A stretch of 64,000 nucleotides of DNA, from NCBI GenBank assembly GCA_020041925.1, contig CP083409.1. One strand, given 5' to 3'. This document shows positions 25,800 through 34,604 of this stretch, one piece after another; position 1 is the first letter of the stretch, and each line of letters starts with the position of its first letter. A program made the position numbers and the translations under genes. The stretch is from Faucicola osloensis_D (lineage in GTDB: Bacteria; Pseudomonadota; Gammaproteobacteria; Pseudomonadales; Moraxellaceae). The notes below the pieces were generated by a model. It saw nothing but the letters and a program-made list of their open reading frames with translations. It did no database searches and was not told the DNA's origin.

Positions 25800-27032
25800 T
25801 CAAATCAAAGGATTGATTGTCGGTATTTTTTGGCTCTCAGCGTTTTGGTTGGCGTTGGATTTTTGAGGGGCTTTGTTTTTCTGAGATTTGGTAGGGTCAA
25901 AGGTTTGCACATCAGGTGCGGTTGGTACCCCTTTTTGCTGAAGCTGCTCATCAATCTGCCCCGCTTGGATGTTTTCCCCTTCAAATACACGGATATGCTC
26001 ATCACGCTTTAACTGCAAATTTTCAAAGTCAAACAACTCACGGTCAGCGAGCTGTGACGGTGCCACATTTTGCATCGCGCCAAATATCGAATCCAAGCGA
26101 TTGGGGTATTGCTGATCCCATGTGCGTAGCATGTCATTAATCATTGCCCGTTGTAGGTTTTCTTGGCTGCCGCACAGGTTACAAGGAATAATCGGAAACT
26201 GCTTGTAATTGGCATATTTGATAATGTCTTTTTCTTCCACATACGCAAGCGGACGAATCAAAATATTTTGCCCATCATCCGATAGCAGTTTTGGTGGCAT
26301 GGCTTTAAGACTACCGCCGTGAAATAAATTTAAGAAAAACGTCGCCATGATATCATCACGGTGATGACCCAGTGCCACTTTGGTTGCACCGATTTGTTTG
26401 GCAAAACCATATAACGACCCACGGCGCAGACGTGAACACGCAGAACAGTAAGTTTTACCTTCTGGTACGATTTGCTTGACCACGCTATAGGTGTCTTTTT
26501 CTAAAATATAATACGGAATGCCGTGCTCGGTCAGATAGTTGGGCAAAATATCTTCAGGATAGTCAGGTTGCTTTTGGTCAAGATTGACGGCAATCACATC
26601 AAACTGAATCGGTGCTATTTTCTTTAAGAACAATAAAATATCCAGCAAGGTAAAACTGTCTTTACCGCCTGAAATACACACCATGACCACATCACCGTCT
26701 TCAATCATGTTGTAGTCACGAATCGCCCAAGAGACCAGCTTACGTAATTTTTTTTGTAGCTTGCGAAAACGCGCAGATTTGATGTCATCGCCTTGGCTGT
26801 TACCTTTAGCATAGCCCAAGATTTGCTGCGCTTCATTGTTTAACGCTTCGTTTAACGCGTCATTGTCTAAAGCATCATTGTTTGACACATCATCATTCCA
26901 ATCATTATCATCAAGCCCATCTATGTCACTATCTGAGTCTACGTCACTGTCTAATAGTTGGGCTGATAATTGGGGATTTAATTCAGCGGCAGACATGGTT
27001 GCTGCTGGGCTTACAGAATTGTTTGATTGCAT
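25800..27032 (-). CDS. ttcA: tRNA 2-thiocytidine synthetase TtcA
   Basis: Thiolates C32 of certain tRNAs using an Fe-S cluster and ATP. The PP-loop is CISGGKDSFTLLD, and the cluster/active-site CxxC motifs are CSACSRLRRG and CNLCGSQENLQR. The ATG at 27032 has TTAGGT upstream and is preferred to the frame's upstream extension to 27134, which would encode an unrelated hydrophobic segment. At about 410 aa it is some 100 residues longer than E. coli TtcA: a strongly acidic Asp/Asn/Ala-rich N-terminal extension (about residues 20-65) and a Gln/Lys/Asn-rich C-terminal tail flank the conserved core. Confidence 0.94.
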   Translation of the reverse strand: MQSNNSVSPAATMSAAELNPQLSAQLLDSDVDSDSDIDGLDDNDWNDDVSNNDALDNDALNEALNNEAQQILGYAKGNSQGDDIKSARFRKLQKKLRKLVSWAIRDYNMIEDGDVVMVCISGGKDSFTLLDILLFLKKIAPIQFDVIAVNLDQKQPDYPEDILPNYLTEHGIPYYILEKDTYSVVKQIVPEGKTYCSACSRLRRGSLYGFAKQIGATKVALGHHRDDIMATFFLNLFHGGSLKAMPPKLLSDDGQNILIRPLAYVEEKDIIKYANYKQFPIIPCNLCGSQENLQRAMINDMLRTWDQQYPNRLDSIFGAMQNVAPSQLADRELFDFENLQLKRDEHIRVFEGENIQAGQIDEQLQQKGVPTAPDVQTFDPTKSQKNKAPQKSNANQNAESQKIPTINPLI

Positions 27033-27169
27033 AAGATACCTAACTGATGATAAACCAATAAATAAACCTATGATGACGCTATCGGCTATCAACGACGCGT
27101 TATTTATTGGAAAAATAGCAAATAAAAAAAGCATTTAACGTAAGGCAGACCAACCCCTCACAATAAATG

Positions 27170-27239
27170 CTTGATTGAGCGTATCTCTTGATTGAGCGTA
27201 TCTACAACCGCCTATCAGATAGAAAACGCCTATCAGATA
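27170..27239. repeat. Two adjacent short tandem duplications
   Basis: A 17-bp unit CTTGATTGAGCGTATCT is perfectly duplicated at 27170-27186 and 27187-27203. Immediately after it, the 13-mer CGCCTATCAGATA occurs at 27209-27221 and 27227-27239 (period 18). Both sit in the gap between ttcA and the AI-2E family permease gene. Confidence 0.9.
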
Positions 27240-27298
27240 ATCGGCTATTATACGGCAAAATTACGCGCTTGTAGTCATTTGAATGACATCTTGCTGTT

Positions 27299-28525
27299 TT
27301 AGAAAATATTTTTTATCCGCGCCATCCAACTGGTATTTTCTTTTTTCATTTGCGCCTCGATTTGTTTTTGTTGCTGCTCAAGCTTGATATCCATCAAATT
27401 TTCTTCTTTAAACAAACTATACTGGGCATCGCCTTTATAAAACTCAGTTTCACGGTAAATGTCATACGCATGTTGGAATAGCACTTTGAGTACAGCGGCG
27501 AGCGGCAAAGCAATCAGCATACCTGCAATGCCTGCCAGTGCCGCCCCGGCAAGTACCGCAAATATCACCCACAATGGTGATAAACCAATTTTATCACCCA
27601 ACAATAACGGCTGCAAAATATAACCTTCAACCGCCTGTCCTACCATAAAGGCACCGACAATTAGCACTAAATGTACCCAGTCCACGCCAAATTGAAATAG
27701 CCCTGCAATAATCGCCGCAATAAAGCCAAGGGTAAAGCCAAGATATGGCACAAAACTTGCGATACCGGCCATCATACCGATGATAAGACCGACTTTAAGT
27801 CCAATGAGTTGCAGTTGCACCGCATATACCATACCGAGCAGCACCATTACCAGTAGCTGACCTTTGATAAATGACATCAACGCTTCATCAATTTCCTTGG
27901 CGATACGATAGACCGATGGAATATAACGGTTGGGAATCATATGACGCATTTTTACCAAGCGCTCATCCCAATTATATAAAAAATAAAACATCAAAATCGG
28001 CACCAGTACCACAATGCCCGCCACGTTGATTATATTCATGCCTGATAACATTAAATTGGTAAAAAATGAACGCACATCGATGATGTTGTAGTGTTCTTTG
28101 AGAAAATCGACCAAGCCTTTGGACATATCACGTACTTGCAGGGCAGGTAAGCGTATAGGCGTGTGAGAACGCACCCAGCCTCGCAGCGTATTGTTATAAT
28201 AGTCAATTGCCGTCGGTACATACTTCCATGCCGATTGTAACTGCTCCCACACCAGTGGAATGAGCCACCAGAGTATCAATCCAATCATCAGCCCAGTGGA
28301 CAAATATACCAGCAAAATCGCCACCCAGCGGCGAATGTGCGCCTTGTCCTGTAATTTTTGCACCAGCGGATTAATCGCATACGATAAAATAAATGCTGCC
28401 AAAAATGGCAAAATTACCGATTGTAATTGATAAATGATATAGCCTATTGCAACCAAAAATAGCGATATAAATACCCGTTTGAAAAACACATCTTTCGTAA
28501 ATTGATAAGGGGATGGGTTGTACAT
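27299..28525 (-). CDS. AI-2E family transporter (PerM-like permease)
   Basis: A 408-aa inner-membrane protein with the two-half hydrophobic layout of this family: membrane pair near residues 17-60, long periplasmic segment, then several helices from about 160 to 350, with the conserved VPYLGFTLGFIAAIIAGL and a following PLLLGDKIGLSPLWVIFAVLAGA. The C-terminus is charged and cytoplasmic. Members export various small molecules or act as Na+/H+ antiporters, so substrate is unassigned. TGAGGAATCT precedes the ATG. It is divergent from purM. Confidence 0.88.
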   Translation of the reverse strand: MYNPSPYQFTKDVFFKRVFISLFLVAIGYIIYQLQSVILPFLAAFILSYAINPLVQKLQDKAHIRRWVAILLVYLSTGLMIGLILWWLIPLVWEQLQSAWKYVPTAIDYYNNTLRGWVRSHTPIRLPALQVRDMSKGLVDFLKEHYNIIDVRSFFTNLMLSGMNIINVAGIVVLVPILMFYFLYNWDERLVKMRHMIPNRYIPSVYRIAKEIDEALMSFIKGQLLVMVLLGMVYAVQLQLIGLKVGLIIGMMAGIASFVPYLGFTLGFIAAIIAGLFQFGVDWVHLVLIVGAFMVGQAVEGYILQPLLLGDKIGLSPLWVIFAVLAGAALAGIAGMLIALPLAAVLKVLFQHAYDIYRETEFYKGDAQYSLFKEENLMDIKLEQQQKQIEAQMKKENTSWMARIKNIF

Positions 28526-28840
28526 AGATTCCTCAAAAAAGCCAAATACGCCAAAAATATAAGGGTAATGTCAAATAAAAGACGGTCACTGCCATCGTTG
28601 TATTTTCGACTAATTTTAGGTAATTTGACAAAAATAGATAGCGCAAACTGCACAACTCATACAAATATTCAAAGCTATGTTATAAAGCCCTATCACATTT
28701 GTGGGGCTAGAAGGCGTCATCAACGATAAACAGCCTAATGCTAGCCATGTAGCAAAGCGATGGATTATTTTTCTTTTTGATGGGAATTTGGGTATAATGC
28801 GCGTATTACTTTTCCCAATGATTCTGGCGATAGGAAGACC
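28526..28840. promoter_or_regulatory. Divergent promoter region with purM -10
   Basis: 315 gene-free bases. TATAAT at 28793-28798 is a good -10 candidate for purM, about 45 bp from its ATG; no strong -35 is visible. I do not find a convincing PurR box. Confidence 0.4.
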
Positions 28841-29887
28841 ATGACTACACAACCCACTTCGTTAAGTTATAAAGATGCTGGCGTCGATATCGATGCTGGC
28901 GAAGCGTTAGTTCAGCGCATCAAATCAGTTGCCAAAGCAACTAGCCGCTCTGAAGTAGTTGGTGGTTTGGGTGGATTTGGCGCCTTGTGCCGTATTCCAC
29001 AAGGCTATAAATCCCCTTTATTGGTCTCAGGGACTGATGGTGTCGGTACCAAACTCAAACTGGCTTTACAACTTCAGCAGCACGACACCATTGGTCAAGA
29101 TTTGGTCGCGATGTGTGTCAATGACCTGCTAGTCTGTGGCGCCGAGCCGTTATTTTTCTTGGATTATTATGCCACAGGAAAACTGGACGTCGATACCGCA
29201 GCAACGGTTATCAGTGGTATCGGTGACGGCTGTAAATTGGCAAATTGCGCGCTCATCGGTGGCGAGACGGCTGAAATGCCGGGTATGTATCAAGATGACG
29301 ACTATGATTTGGCAGGTTTTTGTGTGGGCGTCGTCGAAGAGTCGGAAGTTATCACGGGTAAAAACGTTGCCAACAGTGATGTGTTAATCGGTATCGCCTC
29401 TAGCGGCGTGCATTCAAATGGTTACTCACTGGTGCGTAAAGTCATTGAAGTCAGCGGTGCCGATGTTGCCACCGAACAATTAAACGGCAGAGCATTAAAA
29501 GACGTGTTGATGGCACCGACAAAAATCTATGTCAAAGCCATTGGACAACTGCAAAAAACCTTGGGCAACGCAAACTTGCATGCGATGGCACATATCACCG
29601 GTGGCGGCTTGACGGAGAACCTACCACGCGTATTGCCCGATAATTTGGCGGCGCAAATTGATGTGAGTTCTTGGACATTCCCGCCTGTGTTCCAATGGCT
29701 TCAGCAAAAAGGTCATATCGAGCAGATGGAAATGTACCGCACTTTTAACTGCGGCGTGGGTTTTGTCGTCGTTGTGCCAAGTGACAAAGCCGATGAAGCG
29801 ATGAAGCTATTAAATGAGCAAGGCGAAACCGCATGGAAATTGGGTGAAATCGTTGAAAGACAGGGCGATGCGGTAACCTATCGCTAA
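28841..29887 (+). CDS. purM: Phosphoribosylformylglycinamidine cyclo-ligase
   Basis: AIR synthetase, the fifth step of purine biosynthesis, converting FGAM to AIR with ATP. The 348-aa protein carries SYKDAGVDIDAGEALVQRIK at the N-terminus, the ATP/phosphate loop VSGTDGVGTKLKLAL, CVNDLLVCGAEPLFFLDYYA, IGGETAEMPGMY and SSGVHSNGYSLVRK, all diagnostic. The gap to purN (about 140 bp) contains four imperfect tandem repeats and a terminator, so purN may be transcribed separately or by readthrough. Confidence 0.97.
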   Translation: MTTQPTSLSYKDAGVDIDAGEALVQRIKSVAKATSRSEVVGGLGGFGALCRIPQGYKSPLLVSGTDGVGTKLKLALQLQQHDTIGQDLVAMCVNDLLVCGAEPLFFLDYYATGKLDVDTAATVISGIGDGCKLANCALIGGETAEMPGMYQDDDYDLAGFCVGVVEESEVITGKNVANSDVLIGIASSGVHSNGYSLVRKVIEVSGADVATEQLNGRALKDVLMAPTKIYVKAIGQLQKTLGNANLHAMAHITGGGLTENLPRVLPDNLAAQIDVSSWTFPPVFQWLQQKGHIEQMEMYRTFNCGVGFVVVVPSDKADEAMKLLNEQGETAWKLGEIVERQGDAVTYR

Positions 29888-29910
29888 TTTTATCCGCGAC
29901 TCAATCGGTA

Positions 29911-29976
29911 CTCTTGCGCTATTTTACTCTTGAGCTATTTTTTCATTAAGCTAATTTACCATTGAGCTAGTTTAAA
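29911..29976. repeat. Four imperfect 16-17 bp tandem repeats after purM
   Basis: Units starting at 29911, 29927, 29944 and 29960 share the core TTGAGCTATTT (for example CTCTTGAGCTATTTTTT). They run straight into the purM terminator. Confidence 0.75.
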
Positions 29977-30005
29977 AGGTGCGTTTTTACGCACCTTATT
30001 TTTTC
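29976..30005 (+). terminator. Terminator after purM
   Basis: AAGGTGCGT (29976-29984), loop TTTT, ACGCACCTT (29989-29997), then ATTTTTT. Confidence 0.8.
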
Positions 30006-30028
30006 CAACCTATTGCTTTGCTATCATT

Positions 30029-30733
30029 ATGAAGTTGAACATGACAAACCCTACCCCGTTAAAAATTGCCGTCCTCGTCTCTGGTAGTGGCAGTAACCTG
30101 CAAGTATTAATTGATAAGCAGCTACAGCAACTATTGAACCTTCAAATCGTGGGCGTGATTAGTAATAAAGCCGATGCCTACGCGCTTGAGCGCATCCGCC
30201 TTGCCAATGAGCAGCAAGCCAATATTGCAACCGCGGTGATTGAGCGTGACGATAATGGCAAAAAATATACCCGTGTCGGTTTTGAACAAAAAGCCCTTGC
30301 TGTGTTAAATGAATGGCAACCTGATTTGGTGGTGTTGGCAGGATTTATGCGGATTTTAACGCCGCTGTTTATTGATGGTGTCACCAGTAGCACGGGATTA
30401 AACGTGCCGATGATAAATCTGCACCCGTCACTGCTACCCAATTATAAAGGCTTAGCTACCCATACCCGTGTGCTACAATCTGGCGAGCGCTATCATGGTT
30501 GCAGCGTGCATCTGGTAACGAGCGAACTCGATGCAGGGGAAGTCATCGCCCAAGCGGTGACCTGCGTCAACGCGGCGGAAAGCGCTGACCAATTACAGCA
30601 GCGTGTTCATGCGATGGAGCACCAACTGCTGCCTATGGTGGTGGGGTTATTTGCTGAGCGGATTGTTTCACTGAAAAATAACCAACTCAGCAACCGCCTT
30701 GGACTCAATTTGCCTATAAAATTATGGTTATAG
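30029..30733 (+). CDS. purN: Phosphoribosylglycinamide formyltransferase
   Basis: GAR transformylase using 10-formyl-THF. Diagnostic motifs: VSGSGSNLQ, AGFMRILTPLFID, the catalytic Asn/His in INLHPSLLPNYKG, and the Asp in VTSELDAGEVIAQ. The first Met is at 30029; the Met four codons later (30041) is equally plausible. At 234 aa it is slightly longer than E. coli PurN because of an insert near TSSTGLNVP and a C-terminal tail. A bidirectional terminator follows. Confidence 0.95.
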   Translation: MKLNMTNPTPLKIAVLVSGSGSNLQVLIDKQLQQLLNLQIVGVISNKADAYALERIRLANEQQANIATAVIERDDNGKKYTRVGFEQKALAVLNEWQPDLVVLAGFMRILTPLFIDGVTSSTGLNVPMINLHPSLLPNYKGLATHTRVLQSGERYHGCSVHLVTSELDAGEVIAQAVTCVNAAESADQLQQRVHAMEHQLLPMVVGLFAERIVSLKNNQLSNRLGLNLPIKLWL

Positions 30734-30752
30734 TCAAATTATAGTTATAGTC

Positions 30753-30790
30753 AAAAAAAACGCCTACAATCAAATTTAGGCGTTTTTTTA
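30753..30790. terminator. Bidirectional terminator between purN and ubiA
   Basis: AAAAAAACGCCTA and TAGGCGTTTTTTT form the stem around an 11-nt loop, with symmetric A and T runs. Confidence 0.85.
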
Positions 30791-30803
30791 TGTTTATCAC
30801 AGT

Positions 30804-31715
30804 TTAGCCTCGAAGTGCCGATACACTGAGTATCACGATTAGCAAAAATACATAGCGCCCTACCCACACGTTATCTAAAAATGCGTTAAAGCAAAGTTTA
30901 CGGTCATAGGTCAGACATTGTTTATTTTGCCGGTAAAACATGGCAACGATAGGTAGCAGCGCCACTACTGAAAGCGCGCCAAAATAATGCCAAAACACGC
31001 CCGCCAAACTGAGCAAAAATACCCCTTGAAGTAGGCTAATTATCAACACATCGTGTTTACCAAATAAAATCGCGGTGGATTTGACCCCAATTTTTAGATC
31101 ATCCTCACGATCTGCCATTGCATATTGGGTATCATACGCCACCGTCCAGCACATATAGCCGACAAACAGCAGCCAACACCAAATATCAACCTCGGTCTGC
31201 CCCGTTAATACTTGCGATACCGCAACATACGCCATCGGAATCGCCCAGCCGAAAGCCGCCGCCAAAAACACTTGCGGCAAATGGGTAAAGCGTTTCATAA
31301 ATGGATAGATAAACGCCAGCGCCACCGCACCAAATGACCAAATAAAAACTTGCACGGGCAAAAAAACTAATAACGCTGCACTCACCCAAGATAAAATTAA
31401 AAACGTCCAAACTGCTTCTTTACCCGTCAAGCGACCATCCGCCAGCGGTCTACCTTGGGTTCGCGATACATGGCCATCGACTTTTCTGTCAGCAAAGTCA
31501 TTGATGGCACAGCCTGCCGCTCGCATCAACACCGCACCCGTCGCAAAGATTGCCACCACATGCCAAGGTGGGAATTGCTCAAACCCTTTTGCCGCCAAAA
31601 ACACCGCCCATAAAGTCGACCAAAACACCAGCTCAATGCCCACAGGCTTATCAAAGCGCGTCAGGTGAATATAGGCTTGTAGCTTATCTTTAAAAGATAG
31701 AGTGTGTGTATTCAT
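30804..31715 (-). CDS. ubiA: 4-hydroxybenzoate octaprenyltransferase
   Basis: Membrane prenyltransferase that attaches the polyprenyl tail to 4-hydroxybenzoate in ubiquinone synthesis. The first Asp-rich motif is NDFADRKVDGHVSRTQGRPL and the second is YDTQYAMADREDD; both bind Mg-diphosphate. About eight or nine membrane helices are evident. The ATG at 31715 (MNTHTLSFKDK) is preferred to a TTG eight codons upstream. No ubiC is adjacent. It lies about 97 bp after the BioC-like gene on the same strand and may belong to that operon. Confidence 0.95.
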   Translation of the reverse strand: MNTHTLSFKDKLQAYIHLTRFDKPVGIELVFWSTLWAVFLAAKGFEQFPPWHVVAIFATGAVLMRAAGCAINDFADRKVDGHVSRTQGRPLADGRLTGKEAVWTFLILSWVSAALLVFLPVQVFIWSFGAVALAFIYPFMKRFTHLPQVFLAAAFGWAIPMAYVAVSQVLTGQTEVDIWCWLLFVGYMCWTVAYDTQYAMADREDDLKIGVKSTAILFGKHDVLIISLLQGVFLLSLAGVFWHYFGALSVVALLPIVAMFYRQNKQCLTYDRKLCFNAFLDNVWVGRYVFLLIVILSVSALRG

Positions 31716-31812
31716 AGAGTTGTTAATTAAACTAATCAAAAAGGGGGATATAGTTGATGCTAGTGTAACGCTAAACGTTAGCTAAATCGTCGATAAATTT
31801 GTTACCTTAACC

Positions 31813-32652
31813 TTACAGCTGTAAGCCAATCATCAGCAGTTGGTAATCCAGCCCAATCGGCGATTGGTCTTGCAAATAACGTCTCAATGTCGCCGTGTCG
31901 ATGCTGCCTTTGCCAGAGACGGCGCCGCCCATTTGCTTGAGATTTTTTAACAGACTTTTTAAATTATCATAAGAAAAAGCAAACGATTGCTCAGCTTGAT
32001 ACATTAGCGTGCCTTGACGCTGTTGCCGCAAGGTCTCTATCGCCGCTATCCAAGCGTGACTGGGTAAAAAATCAAAAACAGGTAACTTGGGAAAGCGCTG
32101 ACGGACTTCATGAAAAGAGCCTGCCACCGGAATCGCCAAATGCAGCTGACCTTTGGTTTTGACAATGCGCCCAAGCTCTGCGATAACGCTTGGCGACGTC
32201 CAATGAAGGGCAAAACTACTCATCACCAAATCGGCTGATTGATTCGCCAATGCCATATCTGCCATATTGGCGCAAAGCGCTTGGCTGTGCAGCATCATTG
32301 GGGACTTTGGTAGCGATGAGACTGGGGCAGATGATAGCGGCATCGACAAAAGCGGCATCGACAAAAGATGCGCGACTCGCTGTTGCCAAATTGCAAGCAT
32401 ACTGGCAGCAGTATCGACACCATATAACTGAGCGGAAGCTAACGCTGCGTTTTGTAAAAACTTTGACATCACCGCCCCAGTCAATTTTCCTGTGCCACAG
32501 CCCACATCCACCACGCACATATCGGTTACGCCGGTATGGTAACGCACAATGAGCTGCGCCAAGTGCTCTGCCGCCTGCGATTGAATCGGCGTGGCGGCAT
32601 CGTATGAGTTGGCAAATTGTTCAAAAATAGGGGTGACAGTACAGGACATCAT
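31813..32652 (-). CDS. bioC: BioC-like malonyl-ACP O-methyltransferase
   Basis: A 279-aa SAM methyltransferase. The N-terminus (IFEQFANSYDAATPIQSQAAEHLAQLI) has the FxxxAxxYDxxxxxQxxxAxxL pattern characteristic of BioC, and motif I is VVDVGCGTGKL. BioC methylates malonyl-ACP to start pimelate synthesis for biotin. No other bio gene is adjacent, so the assignment rests on sequence pattern. A perfect in-frame 15-bp duplication inside the gene gives LLSMPLLSMPL. The gene follows the metallo-beta-lactamase fold gene by 16 bp. Confidence 0.75.
   Translation of the reverse strand: MMSCTVTPIFEQFANSYDAATPIQSQAAEHLAQLIVRYHTGVTDMCVVDVGCGTGKLTGAVMSKFLQNAALASAQLYGVDTAASMLAIWQQRVAHLLSMPLLSMPLSSAPVSSLPKSPMMLHSQALCANMADMALANQSADLVMSSFALHWTSPSVIAELGRIVKTKGQLHLAIPVAGSFHEVRQRFPKLPVFDFLPSHAWIAAIETLRQQRQGTLMYQAEQSFAFSYDNLKSLLKNLKQMGGAVSGKGSIDTATLRRYLQDQSPIGLDYQLLMIGLQL
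32336..32365. repeat. Perfect 15-bp tandem duplication inside the bioC-like gene
   Basis: AGCGGCATCGACAAA is repeated head to tail (32336-32350 and 32351-32365), adding five residues in frame in a loop between motif I and motif II. Confidence 0.9.
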
Positions 32653-32668
32653 CGACTAAAACAACAAA

Positions 32669-33484
32669 TCAGTCAACTTTAACACTATTAATCAGCCCTG
32701 CATAGTCATAATCGTTTTGTGTGAGCAAATCAACCCCGCAAGGCAAATTGCCTATCCAATCCAAAAAGCGATTAATCATGGCTTTGCCAACAAAAGATTT
32801 GCCATGCTGCGGCACAATCATCTCGACATCTAACTGCCGAACCGCTTCTGCCCAAAAACGGGTGACTTTATTACTGACCATGTAGCGCTGATGAAACCCT
32901 CGCATGGTCGGAATATGGGAATCAAAATCTTCCACTGGCACATTTGCATCACCGAGCAACGAAGCCCCCATATCGCCTGAAAATAAAATTTTGCTGATGG
33001 GGTCATAAAACTGAAAATTACCTTCTGAATGCAGAAAGTGCGCAGGCAAAGCAAATAACTGGGTTTTTCCCAAAGGCAACACCGCGCCTTCATCCGGCAG
33101 CGCAATCAAGCGCTTAAGATACCCTTCTTGCAGACGGTCAGTGGTAAACGCGGAGTTAAGATGCGGTAAAAAACGCTCCCACAATCTTGAGATGACGATA
33201 TTGGCTTGGGTATGCAGTAGCCAACGCGGCAATGACGCAATGATATCGGGGTCTTGGTGTGAGCCAATCACATAGCGGATATGCTTTATATCCGTATGTT
33301 TGAGCAGTGCTAGGGTTAGCGGCGTATAGGTCAAATCCCCACCTGGATCGATAACAGCGCCGACAGTTTCCTCATCTGAGTGCAAAATTAAAAATTGATT
33401 GGACTGAATACCGTCACCTTTTACCAAATCACTAAACATAATGCACTGATGCTTGCCATTATCAAAAATTATTTTACCACTCAT
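32669..33484 (-). CDS. ODP-type metallo-beta-lactamase fold di-iron protein
   Basis: A 271-aa soluble protein with the MBL fold of the oxygen-binding di-iron (ODP / FprA-like) group. The first metal motif is SHQDPDI in place of HxHxDH, followed by HFLHSEGNF, FSGDMGAS and PQHG; this pattern marks di-iron O2/NO-binding proteins rather than zinc hydrolases. No flavodoxin domain is fused, so an external electron donor would be needed for any reductase role. A sensory function is also possible. It is the first gene of the likely operon with the BioC-like gene and ubiA. Confidence 0.8.
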   Translation of the reverse strand: MSGKIIFDNGKHQCIMFSDLVKGDGIQSNQFLILHSDEETVGAVIDPGGDLTYTPLTLALLKHTDIKHIRYVIGSHQDPDIIASLPRWLLHTQANIVISRLWERFLPHLNSAFTTDRLQEGYLKRLIALPDEGAVLPLGKTQLFALPAHFLHSEGNFQFYDPISKILFSGDMGASLLGDANVPVEDFDSHIPTMRGFHQRYMVSNKVTRFWAEAVRQLDVEMIVPQHGKSFVGKAMINRFLDWIGNLPCGVDLLTQNDYDYAGLINSVKVD

Positions 33485-33819
33485 ACCTATCTACCCATTT
33501 AACCGACAAATAAAACTTAGACCACTAATAAAACATGCTATAACACACGTTATAAAAATTGTGCAGCAAAGTGACTGTGAATGACTTTGCAAACCATTGT
33601 TAACCGTTAGCTATCAACTTTAATACATTGGCTTTAAATCCCTAAAAATAGTAAGGATTGTAGCATTTTATTGACGGGATTGAGGGCATTTTTGCTTAAA
33701 TCCCTGTTAACTAAATTATGCTCAAATTTGTTTTTAGTGGTATCATACCAAGCAATTTTTTAGGCAAAATTTGTGTGCTTTAAGCGCATGATTACTGCAA
33801 ACGGTAAAGGCAATTTGTT
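33485..33819. promoter_or_regulatory. Divergent promoter region, ODP protein and tsaB
   Basis: 335 gene-free bases. A 13-bp palindrome TGGTATCATACCA at 33738-33750 lies about 70 bp upstream of tsaB and could be an operator. Nothing else is recognisable. Confidence 0.35.
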
Positions 33820-34491
33820 ATGATTTTGGCACTTGAAAGTGTGTTTGACCAATGCTCAGTAGCATTCGTGGATTTAGCGGGTAATGTCGTCGCTGAACAG
33901 ACCCTGACGGGAAATCGTCTGCAAACCCAGCAAATTTTGCCGATGATACATGCGCTGATGACAGCATCATCGATTGATTGGTCACAACTGACTGCGCTTG
34001 CTTTTAATCGAGGTCCCGGGGCTTTTAGTGGCATACGCATTAATACGGCGGTAGCGCAAGCCATCGCCTTTGCCCATGATGTGCCATGTTTGCCTGTATC
34101 AAGCCTGCAAGCTATCGCCCAATCGGCATTTGAACTACACCAAAGCCCCCACGTATTGGCGCTGACAGATGCGCGCATGAACCAAGTGTACGCCGGTGAA
34201 TACGCCATGAGCGATGGTATCATGCAGCTTATGGCAGGCGCTACTGAGCATTTGCTTGATTATGACAGTGTGATAGACAAAGACTTAGCCTTAGTAGGCA
34301 ATGGCGCAACCTTGGTCAATACGCAGCTAGGTCAAGCCATCTTTGCCGATATTCGCCCCTCAGCGGTTATCATTGCCAAACTTGGGCTAACCTTGTATCA
34401 GCAGCATCAATCTGTTCCTGCTGAGCTGGCGCTGCCAGTTTATTTAAGAAATAATGCGTGGAAAACTCTAGCCGAACAACAAAAGATTTAA
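33820..34491 (+). CDS. tsaB: tRNA threonylcarbamoyladenosine synthesis protein TsaB
   Basis: Partner of TsaD and TsaE in making t6A37. The 223-aa protein starts MILALESVFDQCSVAF, and GPGAFSGIRINTAVAQAIAF is the family signature; ALTDARMNQVYAG follows. It has the ASKHA fold but not the TsaD metal site. AAAGG lies upstream of the ATG. The gene for TsaD is not in the window. Confidence 0.93.
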   Translation: MILALESVFDQCSVAFVDLAGNVVAEQTLTGNRLQTQQILPMIHALMTASSIDWSQLTALAFNRGPGAFSGIRINTAVAQAIAFAHDVPCLPVSSLQAIAQSAFELHQSPHVLALTDARMNQVYAGEYAMSDGIMQLMAGATEHLLDYDSVIDKDLALVGNGATLVNTQLGQAIFADIRPSAVIIAKLGLTLYQQHQSVPAELALPVYLRNNAWKTLAEQQKI

Positions 34492-34604
34492 TTTATTGGC
34501 TGATTACTCATGTTGTCTTAAGTTTGACTCGCTCCCCTTTACCTTGTTATAAGCGCAAAAATTGTTAGCTTTGACTGTTAATAACTAACATTGTTGGATA
34601 CGTT

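Noticed and set aside
27033..27134. Upstream extension of TtcA
   Set aside because: It would add a hydrophobic segment foreign to the cytoplasmic TtcA family; the Met at 27032 has a ribosome-binding site.
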